Below are positions 36,003 through 45,464 of a stretch of 64,000 nucleotides of DNA, piece after piece. Below the pieces are notes generated by a model that was given only the letters and a program-made list of their open reading frames with translations, was not told the DNA's origin and did not search any database. Numbering within the stretch: position 1 is the stretch's first letter; each line of letters begins with the position of its first letter. The stretch lies in the NCBI GenBank assembly GCA_050949645.1, contig JBMNGC010000001.1, forward strand, positions 620,001 to 684,000, in the 5' to 3' direction. This DNA comes from RUG369 sp050949645 (GTDB taxonomy: Bacteria; Planctomycetota; Planctomycetia; Pirellulales; Thermoguttaceae). The position numbers and the translations under genes are program-made.

Positions 36003-37754
36003 ATGGTGCGGTTGCAGATTAAAAGTTCGCCGACTGCGGCGGTTAGGTATTATCCTGTGACGACCGATTCCTTTATTGTCGGGCGTCAATCCTACTGCGA
36101 TCTTGTTCTGAATAATCATACCGTAAGCCGCGAGCACGCTAAATTCTTCCGAAAGAATTTTCGCTGGTTTGTTGAGGATCTCCAGAGTCGCAACGGCGTT
36201 TGGATTAACGGTAAGCGGATCGACTATGAGCCCGTTCGCATTGTAAACGGCGACTCTATTCGTATCGGCGACGTTATGCTTGTTTTTCAATCAGATTCGC
36301 CCGCCGACTCAAGCGCCAAGGATAAAGGGTTCAGCTCATCGGGAGCCGCAGCCGAGGTTCTCGACCCGAAAATGATTCGCTCGCAATATTTGGTAAGCAG
36401 CGCATCTTCAATCATTCCAGGTAGCGATAAAGCGCAGATCAAAACAGTCGCGCAGTATAAACGCGAGATTAAACTTTTAGAAGACCGCGTTCGCGCGCTC
36501 CTTGACTTTGCGAGAATCCTTGGCAAGGCGGAAGATTCAGGCGACCTGACTCCACGTCTCCTTAACGGTTTGCTCAGGATTTTTCCCGGCGCCGATTCGG
36601 CAAGCGTCTGTGCGCTTCAAGGTGATTCTGACGACCCTGCCGAACTTCAATGGAAGGTCCTCGGTTGCGCCTGTCGAGGCGAATCTGAACCCAAGTCCTT
36701 CAGAGCTAGCCGCGCGATTTTACAGTATGTGGCTGATACGCATGTCGCGCTTCTTTCAGATTCTGTCCCGGACGACGATCGATTCGACGCGTCGGAAAGC
36801 ATAATAACGACGCAGATTCGTTCAGTTATGGCGGCGCCGGTCTACAATCTTTACAACGACAAACTACTGGCAGTGATTCAAATCGACGCGCGCGAACGCG
36901 GCAGTCGTTTTACGAAGGATGATCTGCGACTGCTCATTTCCATTGCTGGCCAGATTGCCGTCTACTGTGAAAATCAACGACAGCGAGACGCAGCTGTCGC
37001 GCAGAAACTCGCGGTTCAGGAAATGCAACTCGCTAACCAGGTTCAGCGCGGTTTCCTGCCTCTTGAACCCCCAAAGCTTGACTCGTACGAGTTCTTTGAC
37101 TACTATCGCCCGGCTAAGTATGTCGGCGGCGATTACTTCGATTACATCCCCCTTACAAACGGTTCGTTAGCGATAATTCTAGGCGACGTCTCAGGGAAAG
37201 GGATTTCCGCGTCGCTCCTCATGGCGAAACTTTCGTCTGAGACGCGGTATAGTTTGGCGCTTGAAAAAAATTGTTCACTTGCAATGGCGCGGCTTAATCG
37301 CGTTTTTTCCGAGAATCACTGGGGTGGTCGTTTTATTACGCTGGTTTTGATTATTTTGGAACCCGAGACGGGAAACGTTCGGATCTTTAACGCCGGACAT
37401 CTTTATCCAGTCGTTTCAAAGGCGGACGGGACGGTCGCGCGGGTTGGCGAAGGGTATAACAGTTTTCCACTTGGGGTGGTTCCCGGCGCCGAATTTCGTG
37501 AATATGTGCATACTCTAGCTGAAGGCGACGCGATCGCGATTATGAGCGACGGTTTCCCAGACGCGTTAAACGTTTCCCAAGAATCGTATGGGGACAAGCG
37601 TATCGAGCGCGCGTTATGCAACACAGACTCAAGCGACGCCACGACGCTTGGACGTCGACTCGTTCGCGACATGAAGAATTTTTCGGACGCATGTCCGCAA
37701 ACTGACGACCAATGTTTGGTCATTTTTCGACGCGTTCCTCCCAGCGACAAGTAG
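36003..37754 (+). CDS. FHA-GAF-PP2C (SpoIIE/RsbU-type) protein phosphatase
   Basis: A cytoplasmic signalling phosphatase of 583 residues that should dephosphorylate Ser/Thr-phosphorylated partners. Residues 1-98 form an FHA domain (FIVGRQSYCDLVLNNHTVSREHAKFF; EDLQSRNGVWING) that binds phosphothreonine. Residues about 155-325 are a GAF-like sensor preceded by a helix (REIKLLEDRVRALLDFA). Residues about 350-580 are the PPM/SpoIIE phosphatase with GGDYFDYI, ILGDVSGKGISASLLMA, FNAGHLYPV and AIMSDGFPDALN, including the metal-binding Asp residues. Such proteins commonly act on anti-sigma-factor antagonists, but no anti-sigma or STAS gene is nearby. No Shine-Dalgarno sequence is visible at the ATG. 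The FHA domain starts within five residues of it. Confidence 0.9.
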   Translation: MVRLQIKSSPTAAVRYYPVTTDSFIVGRQSYCDLVLNNHTVSREHAKFFRKNFRWFVEDLQSRNGVWINGKRIDYEPVRIVNGDSIRIGDVMLVFQSDSPADSSAKDKGFSSSGAAAEVLDPKMIRSQYLVSSASSIIPGSDKAQIKTVAQYKREIKLLEDRVRALLDFARILGKAEDSGDLTPRLLNGLLRIFPGADSASVCALQGDSDDPAELQWKVLGCACRGESEPKSFRASRAILQYVADTHVALLSDSVPDDDRFDASESIITTQIRSVMAAPVYNLYNDKLLAVIQIDARERGSRFTKDDLRLLISIAGQIAVYCENQRQRDAAVAQKLAVQEMQLANQVQRGFLPLEPPKLDSYEFFDYYRPAKYVGGDYFDYIPLTNGSLAIILGDVSGKGISASLLMAKLSSETRYSLALEKNCSLAMARLNRVFSENHWGGRFITLVLIILEPETGNVRIFNAGHLYPVVSKADGTVARVGEGYNSFPLGVVPGAEFREYVHTLAEGDAIAIMSDGFPDALNVSQESYGDKRIERALCNTDSSDATTLGRRLVRDMKNFSDACPQTDDQCLVIFRRVPPSDK

Positions 37755-37845
37755 GGGATGACGCGAGGGGCGTTGCCGTTAGCCTCCAAGTCAAACGAGG
37801 CGCGCAACTAGTTTTTGCAGTTCCTGAGAAAGGCGTGTTAGTATA

Positions 37846-38910
37846 ATGGAAAGGGAGACTCGCAACTTTTTTTATGATTTGATCAAGACTCCGAGTCCTT
37901 CCGGCTACGAAGAAAAAATTCAGGCTGTCGTTCGCGATTATGTCCATGATTTCGTAGACGACGTTCGCACAGACTCGCATGGTAACTTAATTGTTGCTCG
38001 CAACCCTGACGCGCCATTCCGCGTTATGCTTTCTGGTCATTGCGATCAAATTGCGCTTGAAGTGAACTATATCGACGCAGACGGTTTCGTCTACGTGCTT
38101 CCTCTCGGGGGTTGGGACCCGCAGACGCTCGTTGGCGTTCGCGTTACGATCTGGTCGAAGAACGGACCTGTCAACGGCGTCATCGGTCGTAAAGCGATTC
38201 ATCTTCTCAATGAAGAAGAACGCCGTCGCGTCCCTAAGATTACCGATCTTTGGGTTGATATTGGCGCGAAAAGTAAAGATGACGCTGCAAATGCCGTCAG
38301 GGTCGGCGATTGCGGCACGATAACTCTTGATTATCAAGAGCTCCTCAATAATCGCATCGCCGCGCCTGCAACCGACGATAAATCGGGACTCTGGGCTGTC
38401 ATGGAAGCTTTACGCCGAATTGACAGTTCGAAGCTCAACGTTGGCGTCTTCGCCGTTTCTTCCGTCCAGGAGGAAGTTGGGCTTCGCGGCGCCAAAACGA
38501 GCGCCTTTGGAATCGATCCAAACGTTGGAATTGCCGTTGACGTAACGCATGCGACCGATACTCCGACCGTTGAAAAGAAAATTTCCGGAGAAGTCAATCT
38601 TGGCGACGGAGCCGTGATTGGCAAAGGCCCCAACATGAACATGAAGCTTGTGGACGCGTTGATCGACGTCGCAGAAACGAATGAGATCGCATACCAGATT
38701 GCAGCGGAGAACCGCATTACCGGAACCGACGCCGCGATGATCCAAGTTTCTCGCTCAGGAGTCGCGACGGGCTTGATTTCGATCCCCAACCGGTATATGC
38801 ATACCCCCGTGGAAATCGTGTCCTGGGACGACATGAACGCGGTCGCAGACCTGCTAGCGCGCTATTGCGAGTCGATTGACCCTGACGTCGACTATACGCC
38901 AGGTCTTTAA
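37846..38910 (+). CDS. M42-family metallo-aminopeptidase
   Basis: Cytoplasmic dinuclear zinc or cobalt aminopeptidase (tetrahedral TET / glutamyl-aminopeptidase group), 354 residues, normal length. It opens with FFYDLIKTPSPSGYEEKI. Metal ligands and catalytic residues are visible: SGHCDQIALEV (His), PATDDKSGLWAV (Asp), SSVQEEVGLRGA (catalytic and metal Glu), AVDVTHATD (Asp) and IPNRYMHTPVEIVSW (His). It trims N-terminal residues from short peptides released by proteases. It follows the FHA phosphatase by 91 bases on the same strand. The ATG directly precedes the conserved first helix and has no clear Shine-Dalgarno sequence. Confidence 0.92.
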   Translation: MERETRNFFYDLIKTPSPSGYEEKIQAVVRDYVHDFVDDVRTDSHGNLIVARNPDAPFRVMLSGHCDQIALEVNYIDADGFVYVLPLGGWDPQTLVGVRVTIWSKNGPVNGVIGRKAIHLLNEEERRRVPKITDLWVDIGAKSKDDAANAVRVGDCGTITLDYQELLNNRIAAPATDDKSGLWAVMEALRRIDSSKLNVGVFAVSSVQEEVGLRGAKTSAFGIDPNVGIAVDVTHATDTPTVEKKISGEVNLGDGAVIGKGPNMNMKLVDALIDVAETNEIAYQIAAENRITGTDAAMIQVSRSGVATGLISIPNRYMHTPVEIVSWDDMNAVADLLARYCESIDPDVDYTPGL

Positions 38911-39142
38911 CGCTCCGTTTTTGCACGGCAAGAGTCCTTTGTCGCGCATTAGAGAATTAATCAACAATGAGCCGCCTTTTTGCCGATTAGAGGCAGGGCG
39001 TTATGTCTGCTCGCGGCGGGGCGCTCATTGTCGAAGCTCGTTTTGATTTGCCGTTTACCTTGGCGAATCGGAGTTTCCAACGCAAGAAAATTGGAAAAAC
39101 CAAATCGCAAGGGATCAATCCTGTCTTCACACGGGTGAAAAT

Positions 39143-40555
39143 ATGAACTGGAAAACATGGTCGTTATTAATGCTTGCGCTCGCGGCGGGGTGCGTTGCGG
39201 CGTTTGGTATCAAATCGATCTTCTTTGTCGATCGTGTTTCAGTAGCGATTGATGAAGACCTTACCCCTGGAATAAAAGAACAATTGCTCGTCGCGAACGG
39301 CGATCTAGCTGCGGGTACGGAGCTCAATGCACTCAATGTGCGCTTGACTCTTACCCCCGAAGTAAAAGTTCCGCGTGACGGAATCTTTTCTTTCGTTGGC
39401 GTCGCCGGCTGCAAAATTGCTCGCGACATTAAGGACGGCGAACCGATCTCCCTCTACGATATAGAAGAATCGAGCGAAGAGGAAGACACTGTCGGCTTCG
39501 TTCCGCCCGGATGCTCGATCGTTCCGATCGAAATCAGCTCCGCAACGAAGGAAAATGGTAACCGAAATTATCTCAAAACGACGAAGCTTAACAAAATGAT
39601 AAAGTCGGGCGACGTCGTCGACATAATGGTCGTGAGAGAGGTGCCGTCGAAATCTGGTCCCGTCGCCCTTCCGAAGCTTGCGGCCGAGACGATCATCGAG
39701 AATGCGCCTGTCTTTGCAGTTTCCGACGAGAATCGCTTTGGCGTCGACGGACCCATCCGTTTATCAACGATCTCGACGCTCTTTACCGCCGATCAGCTTG
39801 AAAAAATACGAAAAGCGTCGGATATAGGAAAGATACGCATCGTTTTGCGCGACGATACCATCAACGACCAGGGTGTCGCGCCGGCGAACGTTTTTGAACC
39901 GGCGAGCAGCGTGACGTCGACTTCATACTACCCATCCATTACGGACTCTGACAACGAGCGTTTTAGCGCGGCGGCTGACGTCGCGCCAGAACTTACTTCG
40001 GACGACGCTAACCAACCTTTTGTTATACAGCTTAACCAAGATCCCCTTTCGACGGACGACGCGGCCGAGACGGTAGATTCCGTGTTCAATCCGATAAAAC
40101 AGCAGAACTTCGGTCCCGCGAACGTAGCCGACGGCGCTCCTTCTGATGGACATATTAACGAAGACTTTACGATTAAAATTGACGGCGCAATCTACGATGA
40201 GACCATCGACGCCAATCCAGGGAATGAAATGGTTCCCGATTCCGACAAGCTTCTCTATTCCGACTTCCCTGCTAAATGGAGCAACGTCGACTTCGACGCG
40301 TCAAACGACGCTGCTCTTGACGAGGCCCCTTCGGTACAGGATACGATGTGGCTTGGCCCTGAAACTTTCAGATCTCGAGAGATCGCCGCAGATGAAGTTC
40401 AAGTACAAGCTTCTCCCTACAAGCGCGCCGTTTCCGAAGATTTGACGGCGGAACCGTCCGTTCCTACGGAAAACGCGACAGACAAGGGTGCGACGAAACC
40501 GGTCAAGAAATATTCTCCTTTTATTACCATATCCTCCAAGCAAACGAAGAATTAA
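39143..40555 (+). CDS. CpaB/RcpC-like SAF-domain protein
   Basis: A membrane-anchored periplasmic protein of the Flp/Tad pilus assembly CpaB type, 470 residues. One N-terminal helix (WSLLMLALAAGCVAAFGI) is followed by a SAF domain (QLLVANGDLAAGTELNALNV, KIARDIKDGEPI) at about residues 48-108. A CpaB C-domain follows with GCSIVPIEISS and MIKSGDVVDIMVV, typically contacting the secretin. The last 200 residues are an acidic, disordered extension absent from CpaB of about 270-300 residues. No other tad genes are in the window; the nearest possible partner is the giant secretin 21 kb away. The HIT gene begins 21 bases after its stop, so they are probably co-transcribed. Confidence 0.8.
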   Translation: MNWKTWSLLMLALAAGCVAAFGIKSIFFVDRVSVAIDEDLTPGIKEQLLVANGDLAAGTELNALNVRLTLTPEVKVPRDGIFSFVGVAGCKIARDIKDGEPISLYDIEESSEEEDTVGFVPPGCSIVPIEISSATKENGNRNYLKTTKLNKMIKSGDVVDIMVVREVPSKSGPVALPKLAAETIIENAPVFAVSDENRFGVDGPIRLSTISTLFTADQLEKIRKASDIGKIRIVLRDDTINDQGVAPANVFEPASSVTSTSYYPSITDSDNERFSAAADVAPELTSDDANQPFVIQLNQDPLSTDDAAETVDSVFNPIKQQNFGPANVADGAPSDGHINEDFTIKIDGAIYDETIDANPGNEMVPDSDKLLYSDFPAKWSNVDFDASNDAALDEAPSVQDTMWLGPETFRSREIAADEVQVQASPYKRAVSEDLTAEPSVPTENATDKGATKPVKKYSPFITISSKQTKN

Positions 40556-40576
40556 ATCAACTGCAAGGGGCTTGTT

Positions 40577-41116
40577 ATGGGAACCAAAGAAAATAACAAT
40601 ATCGATATCTTGTGGGCGCCTTGGCGGATGCCTTACATTAAATCGAATGTAAAAAAGGAGTTACAACCCGTTCAGGTTGCCCCGGACGGCGATCCTGAGT
40701 GCTTTATCTGTAATGCAGTCGCCGATTCAGCTGAACATGATTGCGAAAGGTTGGTCGTTGGTCGTGGCGATAAGATGGTAGCAATTTTAAACCGCTTCCC
40801 CTACAACAACGGTCATCTGCTTGTTGCCCCCAAACGTCATATTTCGCGGATTGATCTTCTCACGCCTGAAGAGAAAAGCGAATTGATGGACGAGATAACC
40901 TATTGGGTGAGTCGTCTCGAAGAAAAGATGGACGCCGAAGGATTTAACGTAGGTTTGAATCTCGGGCGCGCAGGGGGCGCGGGGCTGCCGGGACATATGC
41001 ATTGGCATATTATACCGCGCTGGAACGGCGACGTTAATTTCATAACGACAATTGGTTCAACGAAATCAATTCCTCAGGCCCTCGAAGCGGCATGGGAAAC
41101 GCTCAGACGCGAATGA
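40577..41116 (+). CDS. HIT-family nucleotide hydrolase/transferase
   Basis: A 179-residue cytoplasmic protein of the histidine-triad superfamily, closest to Ap4A phosphorylase-like actinobacterial and planctomycete proteins. ILWAPWRMPYI at the N-terminus and a CFIC pair precede LVVGRGDKMVAILNRFPYNN GHLLVAPKRH. The active-site triad is HMHWHIIPR. It should hydrolyse or transfer AMP from dinucleoside polyphosphates or AMP-linked compounds; the exact substrate is unknown. AAGGGG precedes the ATG. It lies 21 bases after the CpaB-like gene and 80 bases before the RNase D gene. Confidence 0.92.
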   Translation: MGTKENNNIDILWAPWRMPYIKSNVKKELQPVQVAPDGDPECFICNAVADSAEHDCERLVVGRGDKMVAILNRFPYNNGHLLVAPKRHISRIDLLTPEEKSELMDEITYWVSRLEEKMDAEGFNVGLNLGRAGGAGLPGHMHWHIIPRWNGDVNFITTIGSTKSIPQALEAAWETLRRE

Positions 41117-41196
41117 CATATGCTGTCGAAATATACGAGAGACAAACTTCCTTGAGAACACCGAGCAGTGAATCTGCAAAAGGAAAGCGCTAGAGC

Positions 41197-42453
41197 ATGA
41201 CGTCTGAGAAAAATGTTCCTTTTCAGTATATAACTTCCCAGCGCGATTTGTCGCGTTTCCTTGCTGAGAATGAGGATGCGGATTGGATCGGTTACGATAC
41301 TGAGTTTATTTCGGAGGGGCGTTATCTTCCGGAACTTTGTCTGGTCCAAGTTTCGACTCCACATGGTAATTATATTATCGATTCTCTCATAGTTGACGAT
41401 CTGACTCCCTTCTGGGAACGTGTTTGTCGGGACGATACAGTCTCTCTTGTGCATGCATGTCGAAGCGAATTGGAATTCTGTTATCGCTCGATTAAACGAT
41501 TTCCCTCAAGGATATTTGACGTTCAACTTGCAGCGGCGTTTGTTGGACTTGGTTATCCTCTTAATTTTAAAACGCTTGCGAGTGTGACGATCAATGTCGA
41601 TTTGGATAAGTCAGAGACTTTAACGGATTGGCGACGGCGTCCTCTGTTGGACGTCCAGTTAAGGTATGCGATCAACGACGTATGCCATCTGAGTAAAATT
41701 GCAGGAGTCCTACGTGACAAGCTTGAACGGAAGGGACGTTTGGATTGGTTTAAAGAGGAAATGAAGGAACATGTCGCCGCCCTTCAAGCTTCCTTTTCTG
41801 AAGAACGTTGGCGTAAGGTTTGCAAGTCTGGTATTAATTCCCGCGACGAGCTTGCGACTTTGCGCGAGCTTTGGTTTTGGCGACACGACCAGGCGATTGC
41901 CAAAAACATTCCGCCGTCTCGCGTTATGCGCGACGACGTCCTGGTCAGTCTTGCGAAACGGCATACAACTGATCCTGAACGCATAGCAGTCATGAGGGGT
42001 ATTTCTGGACGCTCACTCGCAAAGAAGGTTAGAGAACTTAGCAAAGTTATTCAACGCGCGCTCGCTCTTCCCGATTCTCAGAAGCCGCGTGCATATAACG
42101 TGCGATATCCTGCGTATAAATTAGCTACTAAGCTGGTGGGCGTTTTGCTCGCCCAATACTGCCACATTCAACAGGTGTCGTATCTCCTCTTCACGACGTC
42201 AGCTGATATTCGTCAGGCGATCGCCGCTCATGAGGGCACGTTGCCAGAATATGAGACTGCCCGGCTAACGACAGGGTGGCGCAAGGAGTTTCTTGGCGAG
42301 TTTCTCGACAACATTCTAAACGGTCAGTACGCGATGCAGCTTACCGACAACTTGGACGAAGACCCGTTGCGACTCGTCGTTGTTGGTGAGAAAAAAAACA
42401 ATGTGGTTCTCCATACGAATAATTCCCGTACAAAGAACGATAAAAGACGGTGA
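41197..42453 (+). CDS. rnd: Ribonuclease D
   Basis: A 3'-5' exoribonuclease of the DEDDy family that trims tRNA and other small-RNA 3' ends. 418 residues. Catalytic acids are visible in WIGYDTEFIS (Asp, Glu), in FDVQLAAAFVGLGYPLNFKTL (Asp) and in LRYAINDVCHLSKI (Tyr and Asp). An HRDC domain follows at about residues 205-285 (ELATLRELWFWRHDQAIAKN; VMRDDVLVSLAKR), and a second HRDC-like C-terminal part as in the bacterial enzyme. The last 30 residues are polar and not conserved. A tRNA gene lies 245 bases downstream on the opposite strand. Confidence 0.92.
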   Translation: MTSEKNVPFQYITSQRDLSRFLAENEDADWIGYDTEFISEGRYLPELCLVQVSTPHGNYIIDSLIVDDLTPFWERVCRDDTVSLVHACRSELEFCYRSIKRFPSRIFDVQLAAAFVGLGYPLNFKTLASVTINVDLDKSETLTDWRRRPLLDVQLRYAINDVCHLSKIAGVLRDKLERKGRLDWFKEEMKEHVAALQASFSEERWRKVCKSGINSRDELATLRELWFWRHDQAIAKNIPPSRVMRDDVLVSLAKRHTTDPERIAVMRGISGRSLAKKVRELSKVIQRALALPDSQKPRAYNVRYPAYKLATKLVGVLLAQYCHIQQVSYLLFTTSADIRQAIAAHEGTLPEYETARLTTGWRKEFLGEFLDNILNGQYAMQLTDNLDEDPLRLVVVGEKKNNVVLHTNNSRTKNDKRR

Positions 42454-42697
42454 AATTATACTGACGGTGATAAGAGAATGACCGCGGTTCGATTCTATTA
42501 GATCTGCAACCCACGGCGCATGTTATGCGCAACTGAGTTACTCTGAATAGCTGCCAAACGATCCCTTCAAGCTCATTTTTTCTGTTACGCCGCGGTCAAC
42601 TGCCGAAAGGTCAAAACAGGGATCGGCAAATCAATCGAAAGGCTGTTCTATTGCTAGCGACGCTACTTTCAACGGAGGCGTTAAAGATAATATACAG

Positions 42698-42771
42698 CGT
42701 CTCCAACAGGAATCGAACCTGCAACCTTCGGCTTCGGAGGCCGACGCTCTATCCGATTGAGCTATGGAGAC
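42698..42771 (-). tRNA. tRNA-Arg (CCG)
   Basis: Reads on the minus strand as a full cloverleaf: acceptor GTCTCCA/TGGAGAC, D arm GCTC...GAGC, anticodon stem TCGGC/GCCGA around loop CTCCGAA (anticodon CCG, codon CGG), T arm GCAGG-TTCGATT-CCTGT, and discriminator G. The CCA end is not encoded. Confidence 0.96.
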
Positions 42772-42871
42772 GTCATTCAAGCGAGACTCTCGCTTGACGA
42801 GCCCGACACGCGGGAGCGCAATTCTAATCCTAAATGGCGTCTTGTCAAGGGGAAGCTTCTGGGCGACAAAG

Positions 42872-44056
42872 TCAAATGATCGTGTCTAGACGGTTAATAG
42901 GGGCGTCGAGTTTTACGATTCCAAGCCCTGGAAGCTCAGAAAGAAGCAACTTACCGTTGGGAGCTGTTTTGACGCCGTCGAAACAGTCGTTGGAGACGAG
43001 GAGATTGCCGTCGAGATCAGCCCAGTCTACAAGGGGCGAAAGTTGCGCAGCTCCTGAAATAGCGCACGACGTTTCTGTCATGCAGCCGAGCATAACCTTC
43101 ATGTCCAGCGCTCGCGCGAGGTTAAGCATCTTCCAAGCTTCACGCAAGCCCGTGCATTTCATAAGCTTGATATTTATTCCGGAAAAGATTCCTTTGAGAT
43201 TAGGAATGTCTACTAGGCGTTGCAGGGATTCGTCGGCAATAATGGGGAGCGGACTGCGTTCCGTGATCCAGGCGATATCGTCGAGTCGTGTTTTTCTCAT
43301 AGGTTGTTCAACCAAAACGACGCCCCGTTCGTGGAGCCATTCGATCATTTCAAGGGCGTAGACCTTATCTGTCCATCCTTGGTTGGCGTCAACGGCGATC
43401 GGTTTATCTGAGATCGAACGCACCGACTCGATCATCATGCGATCGGTTTCTTGATCGCGTCCAAGTTTGACCTTAAGAATCTCAAAATTCGAAGCTTCTC
43501 GGGTTTTGTCTTTAACGACGTCTGGCTCGTCGAGACCGATTGTGTACATTGTTGTCGGAGTTTTTTCCTTATCGAGTCCCCATAGGCGCCACCATGGTTG
43601 ACCAATCAGCTTGCCAACCAAATCATGAAGAGCCAGGTCAATCGAAGCTTTAGCGGCTGTATTGTTTTCGCAGATACCGTCGACGTAGCTGAGGATATCC
43701 TCAAGCTCGAAGGGACTGTTGAACTGCGAAAGGTCGACTCGTTTCAAAAACGCCATAACGGATTCGGTGGATTCGCTTAGATATGGCGGCATCGACGCCT
43801 CTCCATAGCCCGTGACTCCGTCGAGCTCAATCTCGACCTGAACGCCCATAGTCGTCGTACGAGTCACGCTTGCGACTCCAAACGCGTGACGCAGCGTGAG
43901 CAGATAGGGTTTAAAGGTCAGATTCATCTTGCCAGGCTTATTCGAAGTCGGAAAAGAATCATCCGCTTGCAGCTTTGACAGACGAGTCGACGGCAAAAAA
44001 GAGGTTCCAAGGAGGCCGGCAACTGCGCCGCGCACGAAATTACGCCGTGTCGTCAT
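42872..44056 (-). CDS. Tat-exported dipeptide epimerase (L-Ala-D/L-Glu type)
   Basis: Enolase-superfamily epimerase, 394 residues, that should convert L-Ala-D-Glu to L-Ala-L-Glu. The catalytic pieces are in order: ILKVKLG (KxK base), VDANQGW, VEQPM and ADES (metal ligands), KLMKCTG (second Lys) and CMTETS. The N-terminus MTTRRNFVRGAVAGLLGTSF is a twin-arginine signal, so the enzyme is exported folded, whereas E. coli and Bacillus epimerases are cytoplasmic. It lies 53 bases downstream of the NlpC/P60 gene on the same strand, an arrangement matching ykfB-ykfC and Bacteroides muropeptide loci. Substrate choice is inferred from family and context. Confidence 0.88.
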   Translation of the reverse strand: MTTRRNFVRGAVAGLLGTSFLPSTRLSKLQADDSFPTSNKPGKMNLTFKPYLLTLRHAFGVASVTRTTTMGVQVEIELDGVTGYGEASMPPYLSESTESVMAFLKRVDLSQFNSPFELEDILSYVDGICENNTAAKASIDLALHDLVGKLIGQPWWRLWGLDKEKTPTTMYTIGLDEPDVVKDKTREASNFEILKVKLGRDQETDRMMIESVRSISDKPIAVDANQGWTDKVYALEMIEWLHERGVVLVEQPMRKTRLDDIAWITERSPLPIIADESLQRLVDIPNLKGIFSGINIKLMKCTGLREAWKMLNLARALDMKVMLGCMTETSCAISGAAQLSPLVDWADLDGNLLVSNDCFDGVKTAPNGKLLLSELPGLGIVKLDAPINRLDTII

Positions 44057-44109
44057 ACGATAGTCCTTACGTTTATTGGGTTGATGTTTATTTAAGCGCG
44101 CACGCGTTG

Positions 44110-45300
44110 TTACATCTCAAAGAATTTGTTTTTAGAAATCGGATGAAAATATTCCGTTTCAGGCGCGCCGATCATTCGGACGACTTTGATTAGTTGCCGC
44201 GCGTTTCCCGGATCGTAATCAGGAGACTCCGGATCAAGACTGCTTTCATGAACGAGCGAAGCGCTGTGAATAAAACGTCCATCGGCGATATAGATTCCGA
44301 CATGGCGCCAAAACGTCACGCCGTTGGCACGACGTTCTCCAAAGATGAGAAGGTCGCCAGGCTGGAAGTTCTTCCATCCTTGTGAGATATCGACGTCGAT
44401 TCCTTCGCGGCGAATCTGGCTGACGTCTCGAAGGATGTTGTAGCCGTTTGCCATGAACGCGACGTTGACCATTCCGCTACAGTCGACTCCCTTCGTCGAA
44501 GTTCCACCCCAAACGTAGGGTCGCCCTATTAGTCTGCGCGCGCTCGCGACGAGATTGTCGCCCGTCAACTCGCGACTCGCAAGCCATTCGCGCCATTCTT
44601 GCGAGCCTTGTTCGGAAATCCAGCCTTGACGACCGTCGGGAGTCTCGACACGTCGGAAACCGTTTTGCGTTTCCTCATTTTTCCACACGAGGACGTTGCC
44701 AGCGACAAGGTCGGATATCGTCTGCGCGCCAAGACTTGGTTCCGCATAGACGACGCCTGTATTTTCGAGCCAAATAAGACGTTTCGATTCTCGCCATTGC
44801 GCAAATTCCGCCTCTGTCATGGGACTGACGCTTCCAGAGGTCGTGTAGCCAATATAGCCGTCGCTGTTCTGAATCATGATCCAGTAACCAGACGATTTTT
44901 TCAAGATACGGACCGGCGCTCCCATAAGCGCTTGCGTGCTCCACTCAGAGGTGAAATCGGGTTTCTTTTGAATCTGTATCGTCGAGTAATTCACAAGAGC
45001 TCGCCATTTACCGTCGAGCTCCTGGTTTTCTTGTGGATAAAGCGCCGCTTTAATTTCGTAATTTGGATATTCTTGAGCGAGCGCTAGGACCGCTTCTTTC
45101 GCATTCTCTGAAGTTGTTTCGACAAAGACGTTGGCATTATCTAACAAGACGTCAAAGAGCTCAAGTCGAGAATCAGGTGCAAACTTCGCCTTGATTTCTT
45201 CCAGCTTGGGTTCGATCGGCCGAGTTTCTTGAGCGAAAAGCGGCGAGAAGAGGTAGAAAAAAACGAGCGTTATTACTGCGAAGCGAGGCGTGATTTTCAT
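44110..45300 (-). CDS. SH3-NlpC/P60 (C40) cell-wall peptidase
   Basis: A 396-residue exported cysteine peptidase of the YkfC-like type, cutting the gamma-D-Glu-diamino-acid bond in peptidoglycan peptides. The signal peptide is FAVITLVFFYLFSPLFAQ. Residues about 90-250 hold two SH3b-like units (GAPVRILKKSSGYWIMIQNS; GNVLVWKNEETQNGFRRVET). The NlpC domain begins at LVASARRLIGRPYVWGGTST, with catalytic Cys in KGVDCSGM, His in FWRHVGIYI and the third residue in GRFIHSAS. The frame extends to 45381, but the ATG at 45300 opens directly into the signal peptide. The Shine-Dalgarno sequence is weak. It is the promoter-proximal gene of a pair with the epimerase and is divergent from the transglutaminase-like gene. 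Confidence 0.9.
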   Translation of the reverse strand: MKITPRFAVITLVFFYLFSPLFAQETRPIEPKLEEIKAKFAPDSRLELFDVLLDNANVFVETTSENAKEAVLALAQEYPNYEIKAALYPQENQELDGKWRALVNYSTIQIQKKPDFTSEWSTQALMGAPVRILKKSSGYWIMIQNSDGYIGYTTSGSVSPMTEAEFAQWRESKRLIWLENTGVVYAEPSLGAQTISDLVAGNVLVWKNEETQNGFRRVETPDGRQGWISEQGSQEWREWLASRELTGDNLVASARRLIGRPYVWGGTSTKGVDCSGMVNVAFMANGYNILRDVSQIRREGIDVDISQGWKNFQPGDLLIFGERRANGVTFWRHVGIYIADGRFIHSASLVHESSLDPESPDYDPGNARQLIKVVRMIGAPETEYFHPISKNKFFEM

Positions 45301-45361
45301 GGTCAGACTTTGTTTATTCGGTTGAAATGCGCACGTTAGAAGACGCGCATGGAGCACACAC

Positions 45362-45390
45362 TTGCTTTGAGGTCGCTGCAATCGTATACT
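45362..45390 (+). promoter_or_regulatory. Possible promoter of the transglutaminase-like gene
   Basis: TTGCTT at 45362-45367, 17-base spacer, TATACT at 45385-45390, 75 bases before the ATG at 45465, within the 164-base divergent region. Confidence 0.45.
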
Positions 45391-45464
45391 GGACGTGGAG
45401 AGCGCAATTTCGCGCTTTTGTTTCCTTTCATTCCATTGAATTCAAAGGCAAAGTCAAGCGAAAG

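Noticed and set aside
42479..42597. GGTTCGATTC T-loop-like sequence and TGACCGCGG/CCGCGGTCA inverted repeat before the tRNA
   Set aside because: No acceptor, D or anticodon stems can be drawn around the T-loop-like motif, and the inverted repeat arms are about 100 bases apart, so neither a second tRNA nor a terminator is supported.
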